Positions 1 through 6,037 of a DNA stretch of 12,633 bases are shown here, piece after piece. The stretch comes from Campylobacterales bacterium. Lineage in GTDB: Bacteria; Campylobacterota; Campylobacteria; Campylobacterales; QNZT01. The stretch lies in NCBI GenBank assembly GCA_027080605.1, contig JALWRO010000198.1, positions 4,006-16,638 on the forward strand. Reading direction: 5' to 3'. The position numbers and the translations under genes are program-made. Position 1 is the first letter of the stretch. Every line of letters begins with the position of its first letter. The notes beneath the pieces are model-generated. The model ran no database searches. It saw only the letters and a program-made list of their open reading frames with translations, and had not been told where the DNA came from.

Positions 1-183
1 CTCGATTTCGGAGACGATTTTGTCCTCTACGATACCATCAAAAAACCTGTCCGATCACCCTACGTCAAAATGTTGAAAATCGGTACACATTCATGCTTTT
101 ACCGGCTCACTTTTGTTCTTGCCAAAAACTACCGCTACCGTATCAGACACCTGTCAAACGGCTATCTCATTACCCTTCGGTAG
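1..183 (+). CDS. C-terminal fragment of an unidentified protein, possibly AMIN-like
   Basis: Reading frame 1 is open from the first base to a TAG at 181-183, giving 60 residues of a protein whose start lies outside the window. The tail has an alternating hydrophobic/basic beta-strand pattern: KIGTH at residues 27-31, then FYRLTFVL, YRYRIRH and GYLITLR at the end. This loosely resembles the last strands of AMIN domains (periplasmic localisation domains in envelope proteins), which often read Rv-G-h...R-v-f...dGy-i-l. The resemblance is my inference from a short fragment and may be wrong. The gene converges on the antiporter gene and overlaps its 3' end by 14 bp (170-183), which supports real coding on both strands but leaves no room for a dedicated terminator between them. 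No function is assigned. Confidence 0.5.
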   Translation, partial: LDFGDDFVLYDTIKKPVRSPYVKMLKIGTHSCFYRLTFVLAKNYRYRIRHLSNGYLITLR

Positions 184-1354
184 TACTGTCTCCTCTCTTT
201 TGGCGACGCTGTACATAAAGTGAAATCATCTTGATACTCACCATGACGATAATCACTTCAAACAAACTCGCCAGAATAAATGCATAATATTCGAACTGTA
301 TAATTTTGTTGGTATGGTACCCGAGTGAGGCAATCGCAACAAGTAGTGTCAATGGCATGGAGTGAGAGAGTGCAAAAAGCGCCATCTCTTTGAAATTGAA
401 GATTTTGAAAAAAGCCACCGCCGACAGCATCCGGATGGCAATCATCGAAGCTGTGATCATCAGCGCAAAGATCACCAGCCCCTCTTCCTGCAACGCTTCG
501 AGTTTAAACGTCGAACCGGTATAGACAAAAAATATCGGCACCAGAAAACCGAATCCAAAAGTTGAAAGTTTATGCGGTAACTCCCGGTGATGCTCGAAAA
601 ACGTCGCAATAAACACCCCCGCAATGAACGCGCCAAACGCAATCTCCAGATCGAGCATGAGCATGACAGCGATCATCAGAAAGAAAAGTGCCATACTGAG
701 CCGGATATCTTTCTCATCCTTATCCCAGTCCAACGGAATCAGATAGGTCTTGAACTCCGGATACCACCAGAAAAGCAGCCGAAAAAGTTTGAACACCACC
801 ACAAGCGAGAGCAAAAAGAGCACCAGAAACCCCAGCGTTTCATACAACTCAATCCCGTAACCGTGCTTCAGCATCGCACCCGTCACCGTCAGCGCAATGA
901 TACTCACCAGTTCTCCAAGTACACCGATCTGCATGGAAAGGTTCAGCCACTTTGTCTCTTTACCGTACTCTTTGTAAAGCGTCACAATCAAACCGACAGA
1001 GATCAAAGGCAAGAAAAGGGTAAAAATCGTATCAAAACCGACACTCTTGACACTGATATAGGAAAAAACATAGAGCAACGTAATATAGATGATACCCCGC
1101 GTTTTAATCTGCCGATCCATTTTCATCAGATCGCGGACATTGACCTCCATCCCCGCCAGAAACATCAAATAGAAAAAGCCCACCTCAGCAATCAACTCAA
1201 AAAGATGGTTTTCCCCCAGAAAATGAAAATACCCCATAACCGTACCGAGGATAATTTCGACAGGTGTTGTAGGAATTTTGAGAAAACGGGAGATGTAGGG
1301 AGAGATAAAGATAATTATCGACAGGGTGACGATAATGGAAACTGCATTATCCAT
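170..1354 (-). CDS. Cation:proton antiporter, CPA2/Kef-type membrane protein
   Basis: The predicted product is a 394-residue, very hydrophobic inner-membrane protein with roughly 11-13 membrane segments and a short basic tail (VQRRQKRGDS). It fits the Na+/H+ exchanger (CPA2/KefB-NapA) family: FLAGMEVN at residues 66-73, FGAFIAGVFIA at 240-250, and HSMPLTLLVAIASLG near 331-345. Such proteins exchange K+ or Na+ for protons; the ion cannot be read from sequence. Where many relatives have QD or ND in the core helix, this protein has GE (G147-E148), so E148 may be the ion-coupling acid; that is inference. No RCK/TrkA-N regulatory domain follows the membrane part, unlike KefB/KefC. I chose the ATG at 1354 over an in-frame ATG at 1417, because the extra 21 residues lie entirely within bioB and look non-native. 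The start overlaps the bioB stop by 8 nt (ATGGATAA), implying translational coupling. It is the last gene of the topA-bioB operon. Confidence 0.85.
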   Translation of the reverse strand: MDNAVSIIVTLSIIIFISPYISRFLKIPTTPVEIILGTVMGYFHFLGENHLFELIAEVGFFYLMFLAGMEVNVRDLMKMDRQIKTRGIIYITLLYVFSYISVKSVGFDTIFTLFLPLISVGLIVTLYKEYGKETKWLNLSMQIGVLGELVSIIALTVTGAMLKHGYGIELYETLGFLVLFLLSLVVVFKLFRLLFWWYPEFKTYLIPLDWDKDEKDIRLSMALFFLMIAVMLMLDLEIAFGAFIAGVFIATFFEHHRELPHKLSTFGFGFLVPIFFVYTGSTFKLEALQEEGLVIFALMITASMIAIRMLSAVAFFKIFNFKEMALFALSHSMPLTLLVAIASLGYHTNKIIQFEYYAFILASLFEVIIVMVSIKMISLYVQRRQKRGDSTTEG

Positions 1355-2201
1355 GACAGCTTTGTGCGATCTGCAGCCCAAGCGATTCGAGCATGACAAT
1401 ATCCTTATCGGGCGCATTGCCTTTGGTCGTCAGATAATTCCCGATGACAATAGCGTTCGCACCCGCCTCAAAAATCTCCGCCTGACGCTCACCAAACATA
1501 CGTTCACGTCCACCCGCGACCATAATCATCGACGACGGCAGTTGTGACTTGACATACCTGACAATATCCAGTGCTTCTTCAATATTCAAAACATTCTCTT
1601 TCAACGGTAACGCAGGATTGGGATGAAAAAAGTTAATCGCGACCGATGCAGGAGCAAGCGTTTTCAAAGCAACCACCATCGAGAGCCGGTCTGCTTCACT
1701 CTCACCCATCCCGAAAATCCCTCCGCTACACAAATCCAGTCCGGCAACTTTCGCATTTTCACATGTCTCGTACCGCTCTTCCCAACTATGGGTTGAACAT
1801 ATTTTTGGATAGTATTCGCGTGAACTCTCCAGATTGTGGTTGTAACTACCCACGCCTGCACGCTTGAGTTCACGCATCTGTTCCACGCTCGCGGTACCGT
1901 TACAGGCGATAATATTTAGCTCCGGTTCCGCCTTTTTCACCGCCGTCGCCGCTTCGCAGACAAACGAAAGCGTCTTGTCGGTAATACCCTTTCCCGCTGT
2001 CACCAGACAAAAACCGATCGCACGATTGGCACGGGCAAGTCTGGCTTCATAAACAATATTTTCCACCGATTTGTATTTGTACCGTTCAATATCGGCATGA
2101 TAGTGCGCACTCTGGGTACAAAAAGCGCAATCCTCACTGCAACTCCCGCTGGAGATATTGCTGATTGCACAGAGAAAAACGGTTTTGTCAGGCATCTTCA
2201 C
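1347..2201 (-). CDS. bioB: Biotin synthase BioB
   Basis: Radical-SAM enzyme that inserts sulfur into dethiobiotin, the last step of biotin synthesis, in the cytosol. The 284-residue product carries the SAM 4Fe-4S motif CSEDCAFC (C21, C25, C28). The expected ligands of the second, sacrificial 2Fe-2S cluster are also present: C65 (GFCLVTAG), C100 (IACNGTAS), C158 (LCSGGIFGMGE) and R232 (GGRERMF). YNHNLE at 120-125 is another family signature. It lacks about 35-45 N-terminal residues found in E. coli BioB, as is usual for the short Helicobacter/Sulfurimonas form. The start is ambiguous. The GTG at 2201 gives MKMPDK and overlaps topA by 14 nt; the ATG at 2195 gives MPDK and overlaps by 8 nt (ATGCCTGA), like the next junction. 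Neither has a clear Shine-Dalgarno, so translation is probably coupled to topA. No other bio genes are visible. Confidence 0.95.
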   Translation of the reverse strand: MKMPDKTVFLCAISNISSGSCSEDCAFCTQSAHYHADIERYKYKSVENIVYEARLARANRAIGFCLVTAGKGITDKTLSFVCEAATAVKKAEPELNIIACNGTASVEQMRELKRAGVGSYNHNLESSREYYPKICSTHSWEERYETCENAKVAGLDLCSGGIFGMGESEADRLSMVVALKTLAPASVAINFFHPNPALPLKENVLNIEEALDIVRYVKSQLPSSMIMVAGGRERMFGERQAEIFEAGANAIVIGNYLTTKGNAPDKDIVMLESLGLQIAQSCHG

Positions 2202-4260
2202 GATGTTTACATTTGATACATTCGAAAATATCTTTTTTGCGGAAAGTCCGCTCCGCCATCATATATCCACACTCCGGACACTTTTTATTCACCGGTTTAT
2301 AAGTCGAAATAAATTTACACTTCGGATAGTTCGCACACCCGTAAAACTTCCCTCTGCGCGATTTACGCTCGACAATCCCGCCGCCACACTCAGGACATGC
2401 AACCCCTTCCAGCGTTGGCAACACTTTCTTCTCTTTTTCGGTACCGTCTACGTTACGCGTATATTTACACTTCGGAAAGCCGCTGCACGCGATGAACTCC
2501 CCATAGCGTCCCTTACGCTTCAAAAGCTCTTCGCCGCACTGCGGACACTTTTCACCCGTCGGTATGGCAACTTTCTGACTTTTGATATTCTTTTTACCCT
2601 TCTCCACCTCTCCGATAAACGGGTTGTAAAACTCCCAGAGCACCTTTTGCCACTCTTTTTTCCCCTCAGCGATCTCGTCGAGCTCCTCTTCCAGTTTCGC
2701 CGTAAAATTACTATCGACAATATCTTTAAAGTGCTGCTCCAGCATCTCGATCACTTTAAACGCGATCTCCGTCGGAATCAACTGCTTTTTCTCGATCTCA
2801 ATATAATTTCGCGATGTCAAAAGCGATATCGTCGGTGCATAAGTTGAAGGACGCCCGATCTCCAGAGACTCCAGCTTTTTGATGAGACTCGCTTCCGAGT
2901 AGCGTGACGGCGGTTCGGTAAAGTGCTGATTCGCTTTGAGTTCGCTGAGTTCCACTTCCTGCCCCTCTTCCAGATTTGGAAGCAGCTTGTCTTTGTCACT
3001 CGTACCGAGCACTTTGTAAAAACCGTCAAATACCAGTTTTCTGCCCGTCGCCCGGAACTTGCCGTTTTCAGATGCAAAAATAATCGACTGCGACTCAAAG
3101 ATAGCATCGGTCATCTGCGACGCGATGAAACGGTTATAGATCAATGTATAGAGCTTCAACTCATCCGGTTTCAAAAACCCTTTCGCAATCTGCGGCGTAA
3201 AGGAGAGAATCGTCGGACGAATCGCCTCATGCGCCTCCTGTGCCCCTTTGGACTTGGATTTGTAATATTTCGGTTTGGGAGGAAGATACTTATCACCAAA
3301 CTCATTTTTGATCTTGTCACGCGCCGCGTCAATCGCCTCCTGCGCGATATTGAGACTGTCCGTTCTCATGTAGGTAATGACACCCATCGTCCCCTGATCG
3401 GTCTGCACACCCTCATAGAGTGTCTGTGCGACCATCATTGTTTTACGCGGGCTGAAACCGAGCATCGACGAAGCGGTCTGCTGCAGTGTCGATGTCATGA
3501 AAGGCGGATTGGTCGAAGTTTTACGCTGACGCTTCTCGATCTTCTCGACTTTGTAGCTATCATTTTTGAGTGTACTTTCGATCCCCTTCGCACGCTCTTC
3601 GTTCGAAATCGTCATCTTTTCGATCTTCTCACCCTGATACTCCACCAGAATCGAATCAATCGTTTTGTTAAAGACCGCATCCAAACTCCAGTACTCAACC
3701 GGTACAAACGCCTTAATCTCACGCTCACGATCGACGACAATCTTCAGCGCCGCACTCTGTACACGCCCTGCACTAAGCCCCTTCTGAATCTTCGACGCAA
3801 TCAATGGAGAGAGCTTATACCCCACAATACGATCCAGCAAGCGACGTGCCTGCTGGGCATTGACACTGTCCAGATCGATCTTGCGCGGATTCTTCAAAGA
3901 ATGGTCTATCGCCTTTTTGGTAATCTCATGAAACACAATCCTCGGCACCTCCGTAGGATCTGCCCCAATTGCTTTGGCGATATGGTAACCAATCGCCTCC
4001 CCTTCGCGATCCTCATCCGTCGCGATATAGACTTGATCGCTCTTTTTCGCCAGATCCTTGATCTCCTTGACCACTTTGGAGTGATCTCGCGATACCCTGT
4101 ACTCAGGGATAAACTCCTGCCCCTCTATCTTAATCCCGAACGAACTCTTCGGAAGATCACGAATATGCCCCTTGGAGGCGATAACCGTATAATCCTTCCC
4201 CAAAAAATTTTCGATGGTTCTTGCTTTCGTCGGTGACTCGACTATGATTAGATTTTTCAA
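2188..4260 (-). CDS. topA: DNA topoisomerase I (type IA)
   Basis: Relaxes negatively supercoiled DNA by a single-strand break through a tyrosine-DNA intermediate. The 690-residue protein is complete. It has an N-terminal TOPRIM domain (about 3-115) with E8 in VESP and the acidic triad D82/D84/E86 in ATDEDREGE. The active-site motif TYMRTDS places the catalytic tyrosine at Y297, and the conserved GRPSTYAP lies at 469-476. Three C-terminal zinc fingers follow: C572/C575/C592/C598, C622/C625/C642/C648 and C661/C664/C681/C684. This is shorter than E. coli TopA (about 865 residues) but normal for this phylum. The start is TTG at 4260: the N-terminus matches the family exactly there, and the upstream frame meets TAA at 4278-4276 with no ATG or GTG between. 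A weak Shine-Dalgarno (GGA...GAG) lies just upstream. It is the first gene of the topA-bioB-antiporter operon and is divergent from the flagellin gene. Confidence 0.97.
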   Translation of the reverse strand: MKNLIIVESPTKARTIENFLGKDYTVIASKGHIRDLPKSSFGIKIEGQEFIPEYRVSRDHSKVVKEIKDLAKKSDQVYIATDEDREGEAIGYHIAKAIGADPTEVPRIVFHEITKKAIDHSLKNPRKIDLDSVNAQQARRLLDRIVGYKLSPLIASKIQKGLSAGRVQSAALKIVVDREREIKAFVPVEYWSLDAVFNKTIDSILVEYQGEKIEKMTISNEERAKGIESTLKNDSYKVEKIEKRQRKTSTNPPFMTSTLQQTASSMLGFSPRKTMMVAQTLYEGVQTDQGTMGVITYMRTDSLNIAQEAIDAARDKIKNEFGDKYLPPKPKYYKSKSKGAQEAHEAIRPTILSFTPQIAKGFLKPDELKLYTLIYNRFIASQMTDAIFESQSIIFASENGKFRATGRKLVFDGFYKVLGTSDKDKLLPNLEEGQEVELSELKANQHFTEPPSRYSEASLIKKLESLEIGRPSTYAPTISLLTSRNYIEIEKKQLIPTEIAFKVIEMLEQHFKDIVDSNFTAKLEEELDEIAEGKKEWQKVLWEFYNPFIGEVEKGKKNIKSQKVAIPTGEKCPQCGEELLKRKGRYGEFIACSGFPKCKYTRNVDGTEKEKKVLPTLEGVACPECGGGIVERKSRRGKFYGCANYPKCKFISTYKPVNKKCPECGYMMAERTFRKKDIFECIKCKHREDA

Positions 4261-4273
4261 ACTCTCATTCCAT
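4257..4273 (-). promoter_or_regulatory. topA translation start region with two nested mini-ORFs
   Basis: topA uses a TTG start (4260-4258). Just before it, the transcript contains ATG GAA TGA (4273-4265) and ATG AGA GTT TGA (4268-4257). The stop of the first overlaps the start of the second as ATGA, and the stop of the second overlaps the topA start as TTGA. The same bases also supply the only Shine-Dalgarno-like purines, so the mini-ORFs may be incidental. No ribosome-binding site is visible ahead of the first ATG. Confidence 0.4.
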
Positions 4274-4298
4274 TTTTAAACTGATTTTTTAAGCAGGT

Positions 4299-4307
4299 AT
4301 TATAGCA
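4299..4307 (-). promoter_or_regulatory. Probable topA promoter (extended -10)
   Basis: On the minus strand the sequence reads TGCTATAAT at 4307-4299, a perfect TATAAT with an upstream TG, 39 bases before the topA start. No TTGACA-like -35 lies at the normal distance. This fits Campylobacterota housekeeping promoters, which rely on the -10 region and an AT-rich upstream tract. Transcription would start near 4292, giving a leader of about 30 nt for the topA-bioB-antiporter operon. Confidence 0.65.
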
Positions 4308-4428
4308 GATTTTGATTAGGGGGATATTTTGCAAAGCCCAATTTCCTGCAAAACCGACACTTTTCAAAATATAAATCAAACATCTTTCATAAAAGTCATA
4401 ACCTGTTCAAATAGTATAAAAAAGGTAA

Positions 4429-4454
4429 AAAATTATCCCAAAAGGGTTAAGTTT
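4429..4454. repeat. Imperfect inverted repeat overlapping the flagellin -35 element
   Basis: The left arm is 4429-4439 (AAAATTATCCC) and the right arm is 4444-4454 (GGGTTAAGTTT), separated by AAAA. Nine of eleven positions pair. The inner CCC-AAAA-GGG core is perfect. The right arm coincides with the sigma-28 -35 box of the flagellin gene, so a protein binding here would interfere with that promoter. An operator role is inference; it could also be chance in AT-rich DNA. Confidence 0.35.
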
Positions 4455-4473
4455 CTTTACTTCGGTACGATTT
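4447..4473 (+). promoter_or_regulatory. Sigma-28 (FliA) promoter of the flagellin gene
   Basis: The sequence TTAAGTTT (4447-4454), an 11-base spacer, then TACGATTT (4466-4473) matches the flagellar sigma-28 consensus TAAAGTTT-N11-GCCGATAA. The -35 matches at 7 of 8 positions, the spacing is exact, and the CGAT core of the -10 is intact. The predicted start near 4480 gives a leader of about 45 nt. No GG-N10-GC sigma-54 element is present upstream of this gene. The major flagellin of Campylobacter and Helicobacter is known to depend on FliA, which agrees. Confidence 0.75.
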
Positions 4474-4484
4474 AGTTTCTGTAG

Positions 4485-4498
4485 TGGCAAGGATGCCA
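4485..4498 (+). other. Small hairpin in the flagellin mRNA leader
   Basis: TGGCA (4485-4489) and TGCCA (4494-4498) form a perfect 5-bp stem around the loop AGGA, starting about 5 nt after the predicted sigma-28 transcription start. A 5'-proximal hairpin can protect an mRNA from decay, and the exposed AGGA could act as a decoy ribosome- or CsrA-binding motif (GGA in a loop). Those roles are speculation; the pairing is seen directly. Confidence 0.4.
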
Positions 4499-4525
4499 TA
4501 AATAATGATAACAAAAGGATTTACC

Positions 4526-5926
4526 ATGGGATTTAGAATTAACACAAACGTAGGTGCAATGAATGCTCATATGAGATCACTGCAAAACAACAGAGCACTT
4601 GATAAATCACTCGAAGCTTTGAGTACAGGTCTTCGTATCAACAAAGCAGCGGACGACGCTTCCGGTATGGCGATCGCCAACCAGCTGAAATCACAGGCAA
4701 ACGGTCTCGGTCAGGCGATCAGAAATGCAAATGACGGTATTAACGTGGCACAAACTGCGGACGGTGCACTTGAAGAGTATACCAACATCATCAATACTGT
4801 CAGAACCAAAGCGATTCAGGCGGCATCTGATGGACAGAATAGCGATACGAGAAAAGCGATCCAGGCGGATATAGATAAACTTCTCAAAGAAGCAAACAAT
4901 ATCGCAAAAACTACTTCTTTTAATGGTCAAAACCTGCTCGATGGTTCTTTCCAAAACAAAGAATTTCATATCGGTGCATACTCCGAAGAGACTGTCGGTA
5001 TCAACATTGCCAATACAAAAACAAATGCTATTGGTGTACACGTAGACAAACAAGGTGCAACTGCAACAACTGGTGCACTTACAGGTGGTCTGACTATTAC
5101 CGATAAGGATGGTACTGCAATAACAGTAGGAGCAACTGCTTCAGGTGCAAACACAGGTCAAACAAATAATTCAGCCTGGGCAAAAGCTATCGCAATCAAT
5201 GCAGTTAGTGATAAAACAGAAGTCACAGCAATTGCTACAAATGTTGTTACTGGCAAATCTGTAGCCAGTGGTTCAATCAGCGCAGGAGCATTGACAATTA
5301 ACGGTGTCGATATAGGAGCAGTTACAGTTAAAGCTAGTGATGCAGACGGTGCATTAATGAATGCAATCAATGCTGTTAGCAAAGATACCGGTGTTGTTGC
5401 TACACATGATGGTGGGAAACTTGTTCTTACAGCAAAAGACGGTAGAGATATTACAATCAGTGGTACCGGTACACTATCCGCAACAACCGGTATTAGTGCA
5501 GCAATCAAAGTCGGGAATATCACACTTGTATCAGACCATGCAGTTGATCTCGGTGGAACAGGAGTTTCTGCAATCGGTTTTGCCGCAGGTGGGGAACATC
5601 TCTCAAAAGAAAGTGCACTTAGCTCTATCGATGTTACAACAAGAGAGGGTGCTGAAAAAGCGATTCGGACAACCGATGCGGCTCTGAAACAGATCGATGC
5701 AATTCGCTCCGATATCGGTTCGACACAAAACCAGCTTGAAAGTACGGTCAGGAACATATCCGTCACACAGGTAAATGTTACCGCCGCCGAATCGACGATA
5801 CGGGATGTTGACTTTGCCGCAGAGAGCGCGAACCTGAAAAAACGAAATATTCTCGCACAGTCAGGTGTCTATGCGATGAGTCAGGCAAACGCCGCTCAGC
5901 AGAATGTTATGAGACTTCTCCAGTAG
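4526..5926 (+). CDS. flaA: Flagellin (major filament subunit)
   Basis: The 466-residue structural protein of the flagellar filament is exported by the flagellar type III system and has no signal peptide. The conserved N-terminal D0/D1 region (1-170) starts MGFRINTNVGAM and contains LSTGLRINKAADDASG. The C-terminal D1/D0 region (about 360-466) ends in the helix VYAMSQANAAQQNVMRLLQ. The variable middle (about 175-350) is Ser/Thr/Ala/Gly-rich, contains a flagellin IN-type motif (ISAGALTINGVDIG, 251-264), and is the likely glycosylation target. No cysteine is present. The region equivalent to the TLR5 contact of FliC reads INTVRTKA (89-96), as in Helicobacter and Campylobacter. I chose the ATG at 4526 because AAAAGGA sits 6 nt upstream and the family begins there; the in-frame ATG at 4505 has no such site. 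A sigma-28 promoter precedes it and a terminator follows. The symbol is by homology; a flaB-type role is possible. Confidence 0.96.
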   Translation: MGFRINTNVGAMNAHMRSLQNNRALDKSLEALSTGLRINKAADDASGMAIANQLKSQANGLGQAIRNANDGINVAQTADGALEEYTNIINTVRTKAIQAASDGQNSDTRKAIQADIDKLLKEANNIAKTTSFNGQNLLDGSFQNKEFHIGAYSEETVGINIANTKTNAIGVHVDKQGATATTGALTGGLTITDKDGTAITVGATASGANTGQTNNSAWAKAIAINAVSDKTEVTAIATNVVTGKSVASGSISAGALTINGVDIGAVTVKASDADGALMNAINAVSKDTGVVATHDGGKLVLTAKDGRDITISGTGTLSATTGISAAIKVGNITLVSDHAVDLGGTGVSAIGFAAGGEHLSKESALSSIDVTTREGAEKAIRTTDAALKQIDAIRSDIGSTQNQLESTVRNISVTQVNVTAAESTIRDVDFAAESANLKKRNILAQSGVYAMSQANAAQQNVMRLLQ

Positions 5927-5951
5927 AAAAATCTTTCGTATCACTCTTCAA

Positions 5952-5983
5952 CGGGTGCAGAAAACTCTGCACCCGATTATTTT
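5952..5983 (+). terminator. Rho-independent terminator of the flagellin gene
   Basis: A perfect 9-bp GC-rich stem, CGGGTGCAG (5952-5960) and CTGCACCCG (5967-5975), closes a loop of AAAACT and is followed by ATTATTTT (5976-5983). It begins 26 nt after the flagellin stop. It separates the flagellin transcript from maf, which has its own promoter downstream. Confidence 0.9.
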
Positions 5984-5996
5984 ACACGCATTCATA

Positions 5997-6014
5997 TGGC
6001 ATAGTTTATGCTTT
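5997..6014 (+). promoter_or_regulatory. Sigma-54 (RpoN) promoter of maf
   Basis: TGGCAT-AGTTT-ATGCTTT matches the sigma-54 consensus TGGCAC-N5-TTGCTTT. The invariant GG (5998-5999) and GC (6010-6011) are separated by exactly 10 bases. Transcription would begin near 6022, placing the Shine-Dalgarno and ATG (6038) about 15 nt into the mRNA. In Campylobacter and Helicobacter, RpoN with the activator FlgR drives mid-class flagellar genes. Confidence 0.75.
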
Positions 6015-6037
6015 CCCCTTTAGAAAAAGGGTGCTTC

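Noticed and set aside
587..1396. A 269-codon open frame on the plus strand opposite the antiporter
   Set aside because: The translation is rich in His, Gln, Lys and Arg, the mirror of hydrophobic membrane-helix codons. It has no ribosome-binding site or family features.
2923..4236. A 437-codon open frame on the plus strand opposite topA
   Set aside because: topA on the other strand has every catalytic and zinc-binding motif in place. The plus-strand translation is Arg/Leu/Ile-rich with no recognisable motif, as expected of a shadow frame.
4485..4498. TGGCA...TGC before the flagellin read as a sigma-54 promoter
   Set aside because: GG and GC are separated by 7 bases instead of 10, so it cannot be a normal -24/-12 promoter. 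The sigma-28 element just upstream fits much better.
4505..4525. Upstream in-frame ATG of the flagellin
   Set aside because: Flagellins of this family begin MGFRINTN, and AAAAGGA is spaced for the ATG at 4526.
6008..6037. Upstream in-frame ATG of maf
   Set aside because: It lies within the -12 element of the sigma-54 promoter and has no Shine-Dalgarno. The ATG at 6038 has one at the right distance.
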